DNA from: an uncultured Clostridia bacterium
GTDB taxonomy: Bacteria > Bacillota > Clostridia > TANB77 > CAG-508
Assembly: GCA_947623465.1 (NCBI GenBank)
Contig: CANQGU010000008.1
Coordinates: 1-60,400, forward strand
Length of the DNA: 60,400 nucleotides
Direction of reading: 5' to 3'
Notes under the pieces: generated by a model
Databases searched by the model: none
Seen by the model: only the letters and a program-made list of their open reading frames with translations
What the model was told of the DNA's origin: nothing
Shown: one piece after another, positions 10,585 to 19,526 of the stretch
How positions within the stretch are numbered: position 1 is the first letter of the stretch
How the letters are laid out: each line of letters starts with the position of its first letter
Program-made: the position numbers and the translations under genes

Positions 10585-11217
10585 ATGGATGCTCCATTTC
10601 AAGGTATTTCTGAGTTACAGAAAAATAAATTATTTAAATTATTAGAAACTCATATATTTAATTTTAACAAAAATCAAGAAATTTTACAGACTATGAAAAA
10701 TGACAATATTGTATGTATTTTACTCGAAGGACATGCTAATATTGTTAATATTGACTATAATGGTGAAGAAACTTTAGTAGAAGATTTAATCCAAAATAGT
10801 GTTTTTGGAAGTGGTATTTCAGATATAGAAAGTAGTGATTGTCAAATAATAGCAAAAGAAAATTGTAGTGTTTTGGTTATAGATTATAATAAATTAATAA
10901 ATATAAATTATATCGACCATAAATATTATAATATTTTTATAAATAATCTTTTTCAAATTATTCATACTAAATTAAAAGAAAAAAATGATAGAATCAGAAT
11001 TTTAACAAAAAAATCTATTAGAGATAAACTGCTAGAATATTTTGAAGAAGAATATAAAAAAACTCACTCTAAAAATATATATTTACAAAAAAGTTTTAAA
11101 GAATTATCTGATTACTTTTCTGTTAATCGTTCTGCTATGTTTAGAGAGCTTAGATATTTAAAAGATGACCATTTAATAAAAATTGATGGTAGAAAAATAA
11201 CTTTATTAAATAAGTAA
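10585..11217 (+). CDS. Crp/Fnr-family transcriptional regulator
   Basis: The 210-residue protein has an N-terminal cyclic-nucleotide-type beta-barrel (about residues 20-120) and a C-terminal winged helix-turn-helix (about 150-208) containing FKELSDYFSVNRSAMFRELR. No cysteine cluster typical of oxygen-sensing FNR is present at the N-terminus, so the signal is unknown. It is divergent from nrdD and could regulate it in response to redox or metabolic state, but this is only inferred from position. Confidence 0.85.
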   Translation: MDAPFQGISELQKNKLFKLLETHIFNFNKNQEILQTMKNDNIVCILLEGHANIVNIDYNGEETLVEDLIQNSVFGSGISDIESSDCQIIAKENCSVLVIDYNKLININYIDHKYYNIFINNLFQIIHTKLKEKNDRIRILTKKSIRDKLLEYFEEEYKKTHSKNIYLQKSFKELSDYFSVNRSAMFRELRYLKDDHLIKIDGRKITLLNK

Positions 11218-11230
11218 TATTACTATTTAT

Positions 11231-11272
11231 AGTTTGCAAGCTCTAAATTAATAAAGTTTAGGCTTGCAAACT
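11231..11272. terminator. Inverted repeat after the Crp/Fnr gene
   Basis: AGTTTGCAAGC at 11231-11241 and its exact complement at 11262-11272 flank a 20-base loop. The hairpin sits between the convergent regulator and P-type ATPase genes. There is no strong T-tract, so termination is plausible but not certain. Confidence 0.45.
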
Positions 11273-11292
11273 GTACAACTTTAATATATTTA

Positions 11293-13134
11293 TTATTTTT
11301 TTGCTTTCATTGCTCTTAATGAATTAATAATTGCAATTATAGAAACACCTACATCTGCAAATACAGCTTCCCACATGGTAGCTATTCCAAACGCACTTAA
11401 AACTAAAATAAGTATTTTTATAAAAATTGCAAATATTATATTTTCTTTAACAATTCTTAATGTTTTCTTTGATAATTTAATAGCATTTACTATTTTTGAT
11501 GGTTCATCTGTCATAAGCACAATATCTGCCGCTTCTATTGCTGCATCTGACCCTAATCCTCCCATTGCTATTCCTATGTCGGAAATTGCTAAAACAGGAG
11601 CATCATTTATACCATCTCCAACAAAAACAAGTTTTCCTTTTTTACTTTTTTCTTTTAACAAGCTTTCTACTTTTTCTACTTTGCCATCTGGTAAAAGTTC
11701 AGTATAAACTTTATCTAGTTTTAATTCTTTTGCAATACTTTCTCCAATTTCTTTTGTATCTCCTGTAAGCATTACTGTTTGTTTTATATTATTCTTTTTT
11801 AAGCTATTTATAGCATCTTTTGAATCTTCTTTTATTTTATCAGCAATTACAATATTCCCTGCAAATTTTCCATCTATTGCAACATATACACAAGTTCCTA
11901 TATCATTTGATTTAGTATATTTAATTTTTCTTTCTTTCATTAGTCTTTCGTTTCCAACTAAAATATCTTTGTTTTCAACTCTTGATGCTATTCCAAGGCC
12001 TAGTAGTTCTTCTGTTTTTTCTATTTTACTTTCATCAATTTCTTTGCCATATGCTTTTTTTATAGATATTGATATTGGGTGATTTGAGTAATTTTCGCTA
12101 TATGCTGTAAGTTTTAATAATTCTTCTTCCGTTATATCTATTGCATTAACTTTTTGTACTTCAAATACCCCTTTAGTTAGTGTTCCTGTCTTATCAAACA
12201 CCATTATTTCAGTATTAGCAAGTCCTTCTAAATAGTTACTTCCTTTTATTAAAATTCCCATTTTAGAAGCTCCACCTATTCCACCAAAAAAGCTTAATGG
12301 TATTGAAATAACTAAAGCACAAGGACAAGATACTACTAAAAATGATAATGCTCTATATAGCCATGTAGAAAATGTAGCATCTTTTATAATAAGTGGTGGA
12401 ATAACTGCAAGTATTACTGCAATTATTACAACTATTGGTGTGTAATATTTTGCAAATTTTGTAATAAAGTTTTCTGATTTTGATTTTTTTTCACTTGCAT
12501 TTTCAACTAAGTCTAATATTTTATTTACTGTTGATTCTCCATATTCTTTTACAACTTGTATTTTAATAACTCCTGTTAAATTTATACAGCCGCTTAAAAC
12601 ATTTTTTCCTTCTTGTACATCTTGTGGCATAGATTCCCCTGTTAATGCTTTTGTATCTATACTTGATTTTCCCTCAATAATACAACCATCTAATGGAATT
12701 TTCTCTCCTGGTTTTACAACTATTATTTCGTTAATTTTTACATCCTCAGGTTTAACTTTTTGAATGCTTCCATTTCTTTCTACATTTGCAAAATCAGGTC
12801 TTATATTCATTAAATCTGAAATAGATTTTCTTGATTTATCTACTGCATAATCTTGGAACATTTCCCCTATTTGATAAAATAACATAACAGCAACCGCTTC
12901 TGGAAATTCTCCTATTCCAAATGCTCCTATTGTTGCAACTGTCATTAGAAAACATTCGTCTAAAACTTCTCCTTTAAAAATATTTTTTATTGCTTCAATT
13001 ACAATTTCAATTCCTACAATAATATATGCTATTATAAATATTGTATTATTTATCCATTGATTGTTAAAATTTATTATAAGTCCAACAGCAAATAATATAG
13101 CTGATATTATAACTTTAATTATATCTTTTTTCAT
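11293..13134 (-). CDS. Heavy-metal P1B-type ATPase (cadmium/zinc/cobalt exporter)
   Basis: The 613-residue efflux pump hydrolyses ATP to export divalent soft metals. The metal-binding membrane motif CPC lies at residues 270-272 (SCPCALVISIPL), the phosphorylation site DKTGTLT has its Asp at residue 314, and an HP dipeptide and the GDGINDAP hinge follow. The N-terminal metal-binding HMA domain is absent, so the protein is shorter than CadA of staphylococci. It lies directly downstream of an ArsR/SmtB repressor gene in the same orientation, which supports a metal-inducible operon. The exact metal preference is inferred from the CPC motif and the partner repressor. Confidence 0.92.
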   Translation of the reverse strand: MKKDIIKVIISAILFAVGLIINFNNQWINNTIFIIAYIIVGIEIVIEAIKNIFKGEVLDECFLMTVATIGAFGIGEFPEAVAVMLFYQIGEMFQDYAVDKSRKSISDLMNIRPDFANVERNGSIQKVKPEDVKINEIIVVKPGEKIPLDGCIIEGKSSIDTKALTGESMPQDVQEGKNVLSGCINLTGVIKIQVVKEYGESTVNKILDLVENASEKKSKSENFITKFAKYYTPIVVIIAVILAVIPPLIIKDATFSTWLYRALSFLVVSCPCALVISIPLSFFGGIGGASKMGILIKGSNYLEGLANTEIMVFDKTGTLTKGVFEVQKVNAIDITEEELLKLTAYSENYSNHPISISIKKAYGKEIDESKIEKTEELLGLGIASRVENKDILVGNERLMKERKIKYTKSNDIGTCVYVAIDGKFAGNIVIADKIKEDSKDAINSLKKNNIKQTVMLTGDTKEIGESIAKELKLDKVYTELLPDGKVEKVESLLKEKSKKGKLVFVGDGINDAPVLAISDIGIAMGGLGSDAAIEAADIVLMTDEPSKIVNAIKLSKKTLRIVKENIIFAIFIKILILVLSAFGIATMWEAVFADVGVSIIAIINSLRAMKAKK

Positions 13135-13190
13135 TGTAAATTTCCTTTCTTTATAAACATATCTTTTTAAATGTAATAACTTTAAAGTTA

Positions 13191-13553
13191 TTATTTTTTG
13201 TGTTCTATATGTTCGATTCCTATTTCAAATACTTCTTTTATATGATTATCATCTAACATATAAAAAACTTCTTTACCCTCTTTTCTACATTTTACAATTC
13301 CACTTCTTCTTAGAGTTCCTAACTGATGTGAAATAGAAGATTTGCTCATACCTAATACATTTGCAATATCACATACACACATTTCATTTTGATCTAATGC
13401 AAATAAAATTTTTGTCCTTGTTGTGTCTCCTAAAATTTTAAAAAATTCTGCAAGTTTATTGAAGGTATCTCCATCTGGCATGTTTTTTATTGTTTTATTT
13501 ACCACATCTTGATGAATTACATTACAATCACATATAAATTCATTTTTAGACAT
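13191..13553 (-). CDS. ArsR/SmtB-family metal-responsive repressor
   Basis: This 120-residue winged-helix repressor carries the CVCD metal motif on its alpha-3 helix (EMCVCDIANVLGMSK), as in CadC and SmtB, and extra cysteines at the N-terminus (CDCN) that could complete the metal site. The recognition helix contains SSISHQLGTLRRSGIV. Such repressors leave DNA when Cd, Zn or Pb binds. It precedes the P-type ATPase gene and has two matching palindromic operators in its promoter, so autoregulation of the operon is expected. Confidence 0.92.
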   Translation of the reverse strand: MSKNEFICDCNVIHQDVVNKTIKNMPDGDTFNKLAEFFKILGDTTRTKILFALDQNEMCVCDIANVLGMSKSSISHQLGTLRRSGIVKCRKEGKEVFYMLDDNHIKEVFEIGIEHIEHKK

Positions 13554-13595
13554 TTCTACCTCCCTATTTCATATTTTATATATATCTATTTTTAT

Positions 13596-13659
13596 ATTAT
13601 AGTTGAATAGTTATTCAATTGTTACTTGTATTATAGTTGAATATCTATTCAATTGTCAA
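13596..13659 (-). promoter_or_regulatory. Promoter with two tandem ArsR-type operators
   Basis: On the minus strand, TTGACA (13654-13659) and TATAAT (13630-13635) are 18 bp apart. The palindrome TTGAATATCTATTCAA (13637-13652) fills the spacer exactly. A near-copy, TTGAATAGTTATTCAA (13603-13618), with its own TATAAT-like block at 13596-13601, lies 34 bp downstream. Binding of the repressor to the spacer operator would block RNA polymerase, and the second copy would reinforce it. Confidence 0.85.
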
Positions 13660-13730
13660 TATTTTTTATAAAATTTTTTAATTTTTTTTTATTTAATGTA
13701 TATTATATGAAAAATATATTATAATAAATA

Positions 13731-13759
13731 TTGACGCACGCAAAAGCGTATGCTATAAT
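13731..13759 (+). promoter_or_regulatory. Promoter of the toxin-antitoxin operon
   Basis: TTGACG (13731-13736) and TATAAT (13754-13759) are 17 bp apart. The spacer contains the inverted repeat ACGCAAAAGCGT, a likely operator for autoregulation by the antitoxin. An AAGGAGGGG ribosome site follows. Confidence 0.8.
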
Positions 13760-13783
13760 ATAATTATATAAGGAGGGGTTAGC

Positions 13784-14032
13784 ATGACTAATACAAATAT
13801 AACTAATTTTAGAAAAGATATTTATAGATTATTAGAAAATACTATAAAATATAACGAACCTATAAATGTATCAACAAAAAATGGCAATGCCGTTATTTTA
13901 TCTGAAGAAGATTATAATAATTTAATGGAAACTATATATATATATTCTACACCTAATTTAAAAGAAGAACTTATAAAAAGAAAAAATTCTTCTGATGATG
14001 ATTTTGTAAAGGAAGACGAGGTTGATTGGTAA
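13784..14032 (+). CDS. YefM/Phd-family antitoxin
   Basis: The 82-residue protein has the YefM/Phd fold: an N-terminal DNA-binding and dimer part ending in NGNAVILSEEDYNNL and a C-terminal acidic tail that would wrap the toxin. Its TAA is directly followed by the ATG of the toxin gene, so the two are translated in tandem. It should neutralise the toxin and repress the operon from the palindrome in the promoter. Confidence 0.88.
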   Translation: MTNTNITNFRKDIYRLLENTIKYNEPINVSTKNGNAVILSEEDYNNLMETIYIYSTPNLKEELIKRKNSSDDDFVKEDEVDW

Positions 14033-14300
14033 ATGTACAAAATAGAGTATCATAAACAAGCTTTAAAGGATATCGAAAAACTCAAAAAAAATAAATTAGA
14101 TTCTAAAACTAAATCTTTAATTGAATTAATAAAAATTAATCCATTTCAAACTCCACCACCTTATGAAAAATTATTACGGAGATTTAAAGGATTTATATTC
14201 AAGAAGAATAAATATTAAGCACAGACTTATATATCAAGTTATAGAAAATAAACAAATCGTAAGAATATTAAGTATGTGGTCTCACTATGAAAATATATAG
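14033..14300 (+). CDS. YoeB/RelE-family mRNA-interferase toxin, intact only if CGG at 14177 is recoded
   Basis: Frame 0 ends after 61 codons. Skipping the C of CGG at 14177-14179 gives a toxin of 88 residues, the normal YoeB size, ending at TAG 14298-14300. The joined sequence reads YEKLL-G-DLKDLYSRRINI and then KHRLIYQVIENKQIVRI and WSHYE. These match the YoeB C-terminal pattern (SRRIN.KHRL.Y, ending in SxxxHY). This family cleaves mRNA on the ribosome. The gene has no ribosome site of its own and depends on coupling to the antitoxin gene. Without recoding the product would lack the catalytic C-terminal half. Confidence 0.85.
14177..14179 (+). other. CGG recoding site in the toxin gene
   Basis: The context is TTA CGG AGA. 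In the shifted frame it reads TTA GGA GAT (Leu-Gly-Asp), and the conserved second half of the toxin follows. Confidence 0.85.
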
Positions 14301-14326
14301 TAAAATATTTAATACATCAGCTTAAA

Positions 14327-14357
14327 AATACGCTTTATTTGAAAGCGTATTTTTTTT
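14327..14357 (+). terminator. Rho-independent terminator of the toxin-antitoxin operon
   Basis: AATACGCTTT and AAAGCGTATT form a ten-base-pair stem around ATTTG and are followed by a run of T. Confidence 0.85.
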
Positions 14358-14380
14358 AATATCCTAAAATGCTCTTATTT

Positions 14381-14391
14381 TCCCCATTGAC
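14381..14391 (+). repeat. Short direct repeat bounding the foreign-looking gene (left copy)
   Basis: TCCCCATTGAC occurs here and again at 15833-15843, on both sides of the gene at 14465-15661. The right copy is part of a dispersed hairpin repeat. The pair may mark the ends of an acquired segment. Confidence 0.45.
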
Positions 14392-14464
14392 CACAGCCTC
14401 AAAATATAGTATAATAGTTTTATTGGCATATATTATGTCAAAAAAAACAGAAAGGAGAGGATGA

Positions 14465-15661
14465 ATGTATTACTTAAGAGAGCTCATCCAATCACGGAAA
14501 AGGAGAATTATACAACTAGGCTGTATTATAGGTATAATTGTCCTACTGTTTGCAGTTGATGTAATTGTTAAGCAAATCGCTGTATCTGTTGCAAATAATA
14601 AAGCAGTTATTGCAACTAATGCAGCAAATCAAGCTCAAGCAACCGCACAGCTTGCAACAGAAAAGGCTGCTGAAGCAAAAGCTACAGCTTTAGCTACATC
14701 ACAAAATGTAGCTAAAAAAGAAGCTGATGCTAAAGTAGCAAAAAAGGAGGCTAAAATAGCGAAAAGGAAAGCAAAGGAGGCAACTAAAAAAGCTGCTGAG
14801 GCAAAAGAAAAAGCTAAAAATATAGCTAATACAGGTGCTAAACCTGAAGCTGTAAAAAAAGCTGATTCTAAGGCTAAAGTAGCAGAAAAAGCTGCAAAAA
14901 AAGCAACTAGCCAAGCTAAAACTGCTATAAACGCAGTTGCTAAAGCAGAACTTCATGTTGAAAGAGCAAAAAAATCTGCAACTAAAGCAGAAAATGAGGC
15001 AGAAAAAGCAACTAATGCTGCATCTAATGCACAAATTGTGTCACAGCTTTCAGTTATGGCACAAAACAGAGCAGAAAATGCAACAGCTAATGTAAAAACA
15101 ATTGCTGATGCTAAAAATGCAATTAAATCAGCAACTGATGCCGCAGATATTGCTCAAACTCATTCCAACAGAGTTGAAGAAGCTGCTCAATTAATTGAAG
15201 TTCAGGCTCAAGCTACAAAAACTGCATCAATTGATGCAGAAACAAAGGTGTATGTTGCAGATGTTGCAGTAACCACAGCAAAGCTAGCTATCGAAGCTTC
15301 AAACAAAGCAGTTATCCAAACGGAAACTTCAGCCAAAGCTTCTAAAGAAGCAGCAACTGAGGTGGAAGAAACTGCTGTTACCCCATCATCAGGAAATGTG
15401 CTTACACGAGAAAAAGGCGAAATTTATTTTAACGGGCACAGAGAAACATGGTACTCTCAGCGGGTACTACCTGGTGGAGGATTAAATATTCCTGGCCGTC
15501 ATGTAGATAGCTCAGGTTTAATCCGTGATAAAGATGGGTACATCTGTGTAGCATCGGTAGATTATCCAGAGGGAACTATTGTAGAAACCTCTCTTGGAAC
15601 TGCCAAAGTCTATGACTCTGGGTGTGCACCTGGGACAATAGATATCTACACAGATTGGTAA
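14465..15661 (+). CDS. Foreign-looking Ala-rich coiled-coil membrane protein with C-terminal barrel-like domain
   Basis: This 398-residue protein has a basic N-terminus, a membrane helix at about residues 18-38 and an Ala/Lys/Glu-rich coiled-coil stalk to about residue 310. The C-terminal domain of about 85 residues begins REKGEIYFNGHRETWYSQ and ends VYDSGC...GTIDIYTDW. It resembles the double-psi barrel or 3D-type domains of clostridial surface proteins and may act on peptidoglycan; the exact family is uncertain. Base composition is visibly richer in GC than the neighbours, and this is the only gene with CGG codons used as Arg in the plain frame (14495 and 15461). Both suggest recent transfer. 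If CGG were shifted here, translation would stop after about 18 residues. Confidence 0.75.
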   Translation: MYYLRELIQSRKRRIIQLGCIIGIIVLLFAVDVIVKQIAVSVANNKAVIATNAANQAQATAQLATEKAAEAKATALATSQNVAKKEADAKVAKKEAKIAKRKAKEATKKAAEAKEKAKNIANTGAKPEAVKKADSKAKVAEKAAKKATSQAKTAINAVAKAELHVERAKKSATKAENEAEKATNAASNAQIVSQLSVMAQNRAENATANVKTIADAKNAIKSATDAADIAQTHSNRVEEAAQLIEVQAQATKTASIDAETKVYVADVAVTTAKLAIEASNKAVIQTETSAKASKEAATEVEETAVTPSSGNVLTREKGEIYFNGHRETWYSQRVLPGGGLNIPGRHVDSSGLIRDKDGYICVASVDYPEGTIVETSLGTAKVYDSGCAPGTIDIYTDW

Positions 15662-15742
15662 TCGTCAATGCTCGTCCTTATGCAAATGAACATTTTGTTT
15701 TATGTTTTGAAGGACTGAGCCAATTTTGTAACAAAAAAGCAG

Positions 15743-15774
15743 GGAGAAAGCAGTGTTTTTTCCCTGCTTTCTCC
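15743..15774 (+). terminator. Perfect 11-bp hairpin after the foreign-looking gene
   Basis: GGAGAAAGCAG (15743-15753) and CTGCTTTCTCC (15764-15774) are exact complements with a ten-base T-rich loop. It is placed as a terminator for the upstream gene but has no T-tract directly after the stem. Confidence 0.5.
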
Positions 15775-15780
15775 TTGCCA

Positions 15781-15845
15781 TGTTAAAAAAGGACTTTCTA
15801 TTGACATATTTCTTGCATGTCAAAAAAGGACGTCCCCATTGACAT
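15781..15845. repeat. Two tandem REP-like hairpin units
   Basis: The unit at 15817-15845 has GTCAA and TTGAC arms around AAAAGGACGTCCCCA and is closely similar to the two arms of the inverted repeat at 41630-41733. A degenerate copy (15781-15806) sits directly before it. Such imperfect palindromes are typical of dispersed REP-type elements. No transposase is encoded nearby. Confidence 0.5.
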
Positions 15846-15853
15846 CCCAAAAA

Positions 15854-18046
15854 TTATTTTTTTAGTCTTAAAGCATTTAGCATAACTGTAAGACTGCTTA
15901 AAACCATAGCTAAGCTTGCAATCATTGGATTTATAGAAATTCCAAATGGTTTTAAAATACCTATTGCAATTGGTATCATTAATATGTTATAGAAAAATGC
16001 CCAGAATAAATTTTGTTTAATATTTCTAATTGTTTTTTTACTAATATTTATTAAATCAACTATACTTGTTAAATCATTTTTAGTAAGTATTACATTAGAT
16101 GAATCCATTGCTATATCTGTTCCTGTATTTACACTTACACCTATATCACATGCAGTAAGTGCAGGACTGTCGTTTATTCCATCTCCACACATCATTACAA
16201 ATTTATTTTCTGCTTTTAAATTTTTTATTGTATCTGCTTTTTGACTTGGCATAACATTACTAATTACTTTTGTTATTCCTAAATCTTTTGCTATTTTTTC
16301 TGCAGTTTCAGTATTGTCTCCTGTAAGCATTATTGTTTCTATGTATTTTTGATTTAGTGTAGATATTATTTCTTTTGCATTTTCTCTAACTACATCATTT
16401 ATTCCAATTAAAGCAATTATTTCTTTATTTTGAACTACATATACAATGCTGTTTTTCTCTTCTGCTAAGCTTTTTTCATCTTCTATATAAACATTTTGAA
16501 TTTCATATTTTTCAAGAAGTTTTGAATTTCCAAGAAGATATTCATTTTCTTCTACTTTTGCTTTTATTCCAAGTCCTGCTATATTTTCAAAATTTGAAAC
16601 TTCTAATTTTTCTAATTTATTTTCTTCTAAATAATCTGTAAATGCTTTTCCTATTGGGTGTGTTGATTTTGCCTCTATACTGCCTACTATTTGTAGTAAA
16701 TTTTTAGTATTGTTATAATCTATTACTTTTGAAATTTTTAATTTTCCATAAGTTAATGTTCCTGTTTTATCAAACACTACTGTATTTACTTTTTGTGCAT
16801 TTTCTAATATTTCGCTTTTCTTTACAAGTATTCCTTTTCCTGCACACAGTCCTTCAGCTATTACTATTGCAAGTGGCGTTGCTAGCCCTAAACTACATGG
16901 ACATGCAACAACTAAAACTGTTACAAATGTAGTTAAAGCCTCTCCTACTCCTTGACCTATAATTAAATACATAAAAAATGTAATTATTGCAATTACAATA
17001 ACAACTGGTACAAACATACCTGAAACTTTGTCTGCAACTTTTGCTATTGGTGCTTTAGTACCTGCTGCTTCAACAACTAATCTTACTATTTCAGATATTG
17101 TTGATTCTTTTCCTATTCTTTGAGCTCTATATTCTATATAGCCATCATAATTTATACTTCCTGCAATTACAGTTCCACCTATTTCTTTTGCAACAGGCTT
17201 ACTTTCTCCTGTAATAAAAGATTCATCTAAATGGGCTTTTCCAAGTATTATTTCACCATCAACAGCAATTTTTTCTCCAGGTCTTGATATAACAATATCT
17301 CCTTTATTTATTTCATCTAAAGTAACTTGTTTTTCTACTCCATCTACTTTAATTACTGCCGAATTTGGTGTAATTTTTACTAATTTTTGTATTGCTTCTT
17401 TTGTTTTGTCTTTACTTATTCCATCAAGATATCTTCCAAGTTTTATAAAATATATAACTATTGCAGCTGATTCAAAATATAAATCCATAACATGCATGCT
17501 ATGTCCTTGAAAAACCATACACATATTATAAATACTATATCCTAAACTTGCTATAACTCCTATTCCAACTAATGTGTCCATATTTGGAGTTTTATGAATT
17601 AAATTTATATATCCATTTTTTAATATATCAAATCCATACCATAAAAAAGCAAGTGTTAGTATTAACAGAGCTACCATATAGTTTATGCTGTTTGTCTCTG
17701 GATTTAAAAAATTAATTGTTGGTAAATTTATCATATGCCCCATTGAAATATATAAAGTTATAATTGCAAGAATAGTAAAAATTATAAATTTTATTTTTTC
17801 TTTTTTATTATTACTTTCTGTTTTTATTTCTTTAAATTCGCCTAAGCTTTTAAATCCTGCTTGTTTAACAAATTCTTCTAAGTTCGAAATATTAAGCAAT
17901 TTTTCATCATATTGGATCGTTGCATTTGCCATTACTAAATTGACACTTGCTTCTTTTATTCCATTTTGCTTATTTAAATATTTCTCTAACCCATTAGAAC
18001 ATGCAGAGCAGGTCATTCCATCTATAGATAAAATTATTTTTTTCAT
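15854..18046 (-). CDS. copA: Copper-exporting P1B-type ATPase
   Basis: The 730-residue pump begins with an HMA copper-binding domain (GMTCSACS, Cys13 and Cys16). It has the CPC transmembrane metal motif (CPCSLGLATPL), the phosphorylation motif DKTGTLTYG, the HP locus (STHPIGKAF) and the GDGINDSPAL hinge. The second HMA domain seen in Bacillus CopA is absent. A copper chaperone gene lies 75 bp upstream on the same strand, giving a copZ-copA arrangement for Cu(I) detoxification. The ATG follows GGAG. No CsoR or CopY regulator is visible in the window. Confidence 0.93.
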   Translation of the reverse strand: MKKIILSIDGMTCSACSNGLEKYLNKQNGIKEASVNLVMANATIQYDEKLLNISNLEEFVKQAGFKSLGEFKEIKTESNNKKEKIKFIIFTILAIITLYISMGHMINLPTINFLNPETNSINYMVALLILTLAFLWYGFDILKNGYINLIHKTPNMDTLVGIGVIASLGYSIYNMCMVFQGHSMHVMDLYFESAAIVIYFIKLGRYLDGISKDKTKEAIQKLVKITPNSAVIKVDGVEKQVTLDEINKGDIVISRPGEKIAVDGEIILGKAHLDESFITGESKPVAKEIGGTVIAGSINYDGYIEYRAQRIGKESTISEIVRLVVEAAGTKAPIAKVADKVSGMFVPVVIVIAIITFFMYLIIGQGVGEALTTFVTVLVVACPCSLGLATPLAIVIAEGLCAGKGILVKKSEILENAQKVNTVVFDKTGTLTYGKLKISKVIDYNNTKNLLQIVGSIEAKSTHPIGKAFTDYLEENKLEKLEVSNFENIAGLGIKAKVEENEYLLGNSKLLEKYEIQNVYIEDEKSLAEEKNSIVYVVQNKEIIALIGINDVVRENAKEIISTLNQKYIETIMLTGDNTETAEKIAKDLGITKVISNVMPSQKADTIKNLKAENKFVMMCGDGINDSPALTACDIGVSVNTGTDIAMDSSNVILTKNDLTSIVDLINISKKTIRNIKQNLFWAFFYNILMIPIAIGILKPFGISINPMIASLAMVLSSLTVMLNALRLKK

Positions 18047-18121
18047 AATAAAAATACGCTCCTTTTTTATGTTGTTGGAAAAGCATACTTTTACATATAA
18101 ATTAAAAATAAAAGTACACTT

Positions 18122-18328
18122 TTATTCTTTTACTTCATATCCTAAATCTTCTAATTTTTCTTTTATTATAGCTTCATCTATATTGTTATTTAAAGTAACT
18201 GTTACTGTTCCATCTACATGGTTTGCAACAACTTTTTCTACTCCTTCTATTGTTTGTAATGCGTTTTGTACTCTGTTTTCACAGCCATTGCACATCATAC
18301 CTTCTATATTAAATATTAATTCGTTCAT
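18122..18328 (-). CDS. copZ: CopZ-like copper chaperone (HMA domain)
   Basis: The 68-residue protein is a single heavy-metal-associated domain with the ferredoxin-like pattern and the metal site GMMCNGCENRV (Cys13 and Cys16). The start at 18328 is chosen because AAGGAAGG lies in front of it; an ATG further upstream would add 11 unrelated residues. It should carry Cu(I) to the neighbouring CopA pump. Confidence 0.88.
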   Translation of the reverse strand: MNELIFNIEGMMCNGCENRVQNALQTIEGVEKVVANHVDGTVTVTLNNNIDEAIIKEKLEDLGYEVKE

Positions 18329-18453
18329 ATTAAAAACCTTCCTTTCTTTTAGTAGGCACACTAGATTGAAAGAATATTTTTTTCAAACTAAAACCTACTA
18401 TATAATTTATATACTCTTTTTATTATAAAAAAATAGCTTTATATATTATAAAA

Positions 18454-19326
18454 CTATTTTACAAATTTTTCAATAGCATTTGCGACTCCCTCATTATTAT
18501 TGTCATCTGTTATATAATCTGCAACCTCTGTTATTCTTGGTACACAGTTTTTCATTGCAATTCCAAGTCCTGCTTGTTCAATCATTTCTTTGTCATTCAT
18601 GTTGTCTCCAATTGTTATAACTTCTTCCTTTTTTATATTTAATTTATTTGTTAAAAACTCTATTGCATTCCATTTATTAACATCTTTCATAGATATTTCT
18701 GTATAATAATACTCTATTGGAACTTGCGTTGAACCATGTTTTATAATTTTTCTTGCCATGTGTGAAATATCTAAGACATCTATATCTTGCACAGGTGTGA
18801 ACATTTTTATTATGGAATTAAATACAGACTTTGTAAAATCACACACAATTATTTTCATTATTTTTTCGTTTTTCATTTCTTTTATATAATTTGGAATATT
18901 ATCTACTAATGTAATACTTGTTTTTTTAGAATCGTCTTTTTTTAAGTTTTCTTTATAATAATACAAAACATTATATCTTAAACTATCTGCAATTATTGAT
19001 TTATTTGTATACACATTATAATATATACTATTTTGTTCACAAATATCAATTATTTCTAATGCTTTATTTAATGGTATATAATTTTCGTATAAAATTTTAT
19101 CTGTTTTTGTATCATATAAAACTGCACCATTTCCAGCTATAATGTATTTTGATGCACCAATATCTTTTGCAATTTCTTTTATTGAATCTATAGTTCTTCC
19201 TGATGCAATTACTACTTCTGTTCCTTTTTTTATTGTTTGTTTTACTACTCTTTTTGTGTTTTCTGTGACTTCGCCATAACTGTTTAACATTGTGCCATCA
19301 AGGTCAACAGCTACCATTTTATACAT
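18454..19326 (-). CDS. Cof-type HAD-superfamily phosphatase
   Basis: The 290-residue protein has the HAD motifs of the Cof/YidA group: VDLDGT near the N-terminus with the nucleophilic Asp, ASGRT as motif II, a mobile C2 cap in the middle, and TIGDNMNDKEMIEQAG as motifs III and IV. Members of this group dephosphorylate sugar phosphates or nucleotides. Substrate and pathway cannot be deduced. It stands alone between the copper genes and the SASP gene. Confidence 0.9.
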   Translation of the reverse strand: MYKMVAVDLDGTMLNSYGEVTENTKRVVKQTIKKGTEVVIASGRTIDSIKEIAKDIGASKYIIAGNGAVLYDTKTDKILYENYIPLNKALEIIDICEQNSIYYNVYTNKSIIADSLRYNVLYYYKENLKKDDSKKTSITLVDNIPNYIKEMKNEKIMKIIVCDFTKSVFNSIIKMFTPVQDIDVLDISHMARKIIKHGSTQVPIEYYYTEISMKDVNKWNAIEFLTNKLNIKKEEVITIGDNMNDKEMIEQAGLGIAMKNCVPRITEVADYITDDNNNEGVANAIEKFVK

Positions 19327-19526
19327 TTTTTCTCTTGTTCCTTTCGAATTTTTTCTTATTTATTATAACCTTTTTTTTATTTTTTTACAACTTTTTATTT
19401 TTTGATTAAAAATTTCCAAAATTTTTCTGTTTATTTTTTTATATTTCTGCGCAACATATATTTTAGAAAAAAGAAAATTTTTTCTATATAAATGAAATTG
19501 TTAATATTAACAGGAGGTGAAACAAA

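Noticed and set aside
13211-13230. GTTCGATTCC as a tRNA T-arm
   Set aside because: It lies inside the ArsR coding sequence and no cloverleaf can be built around it.
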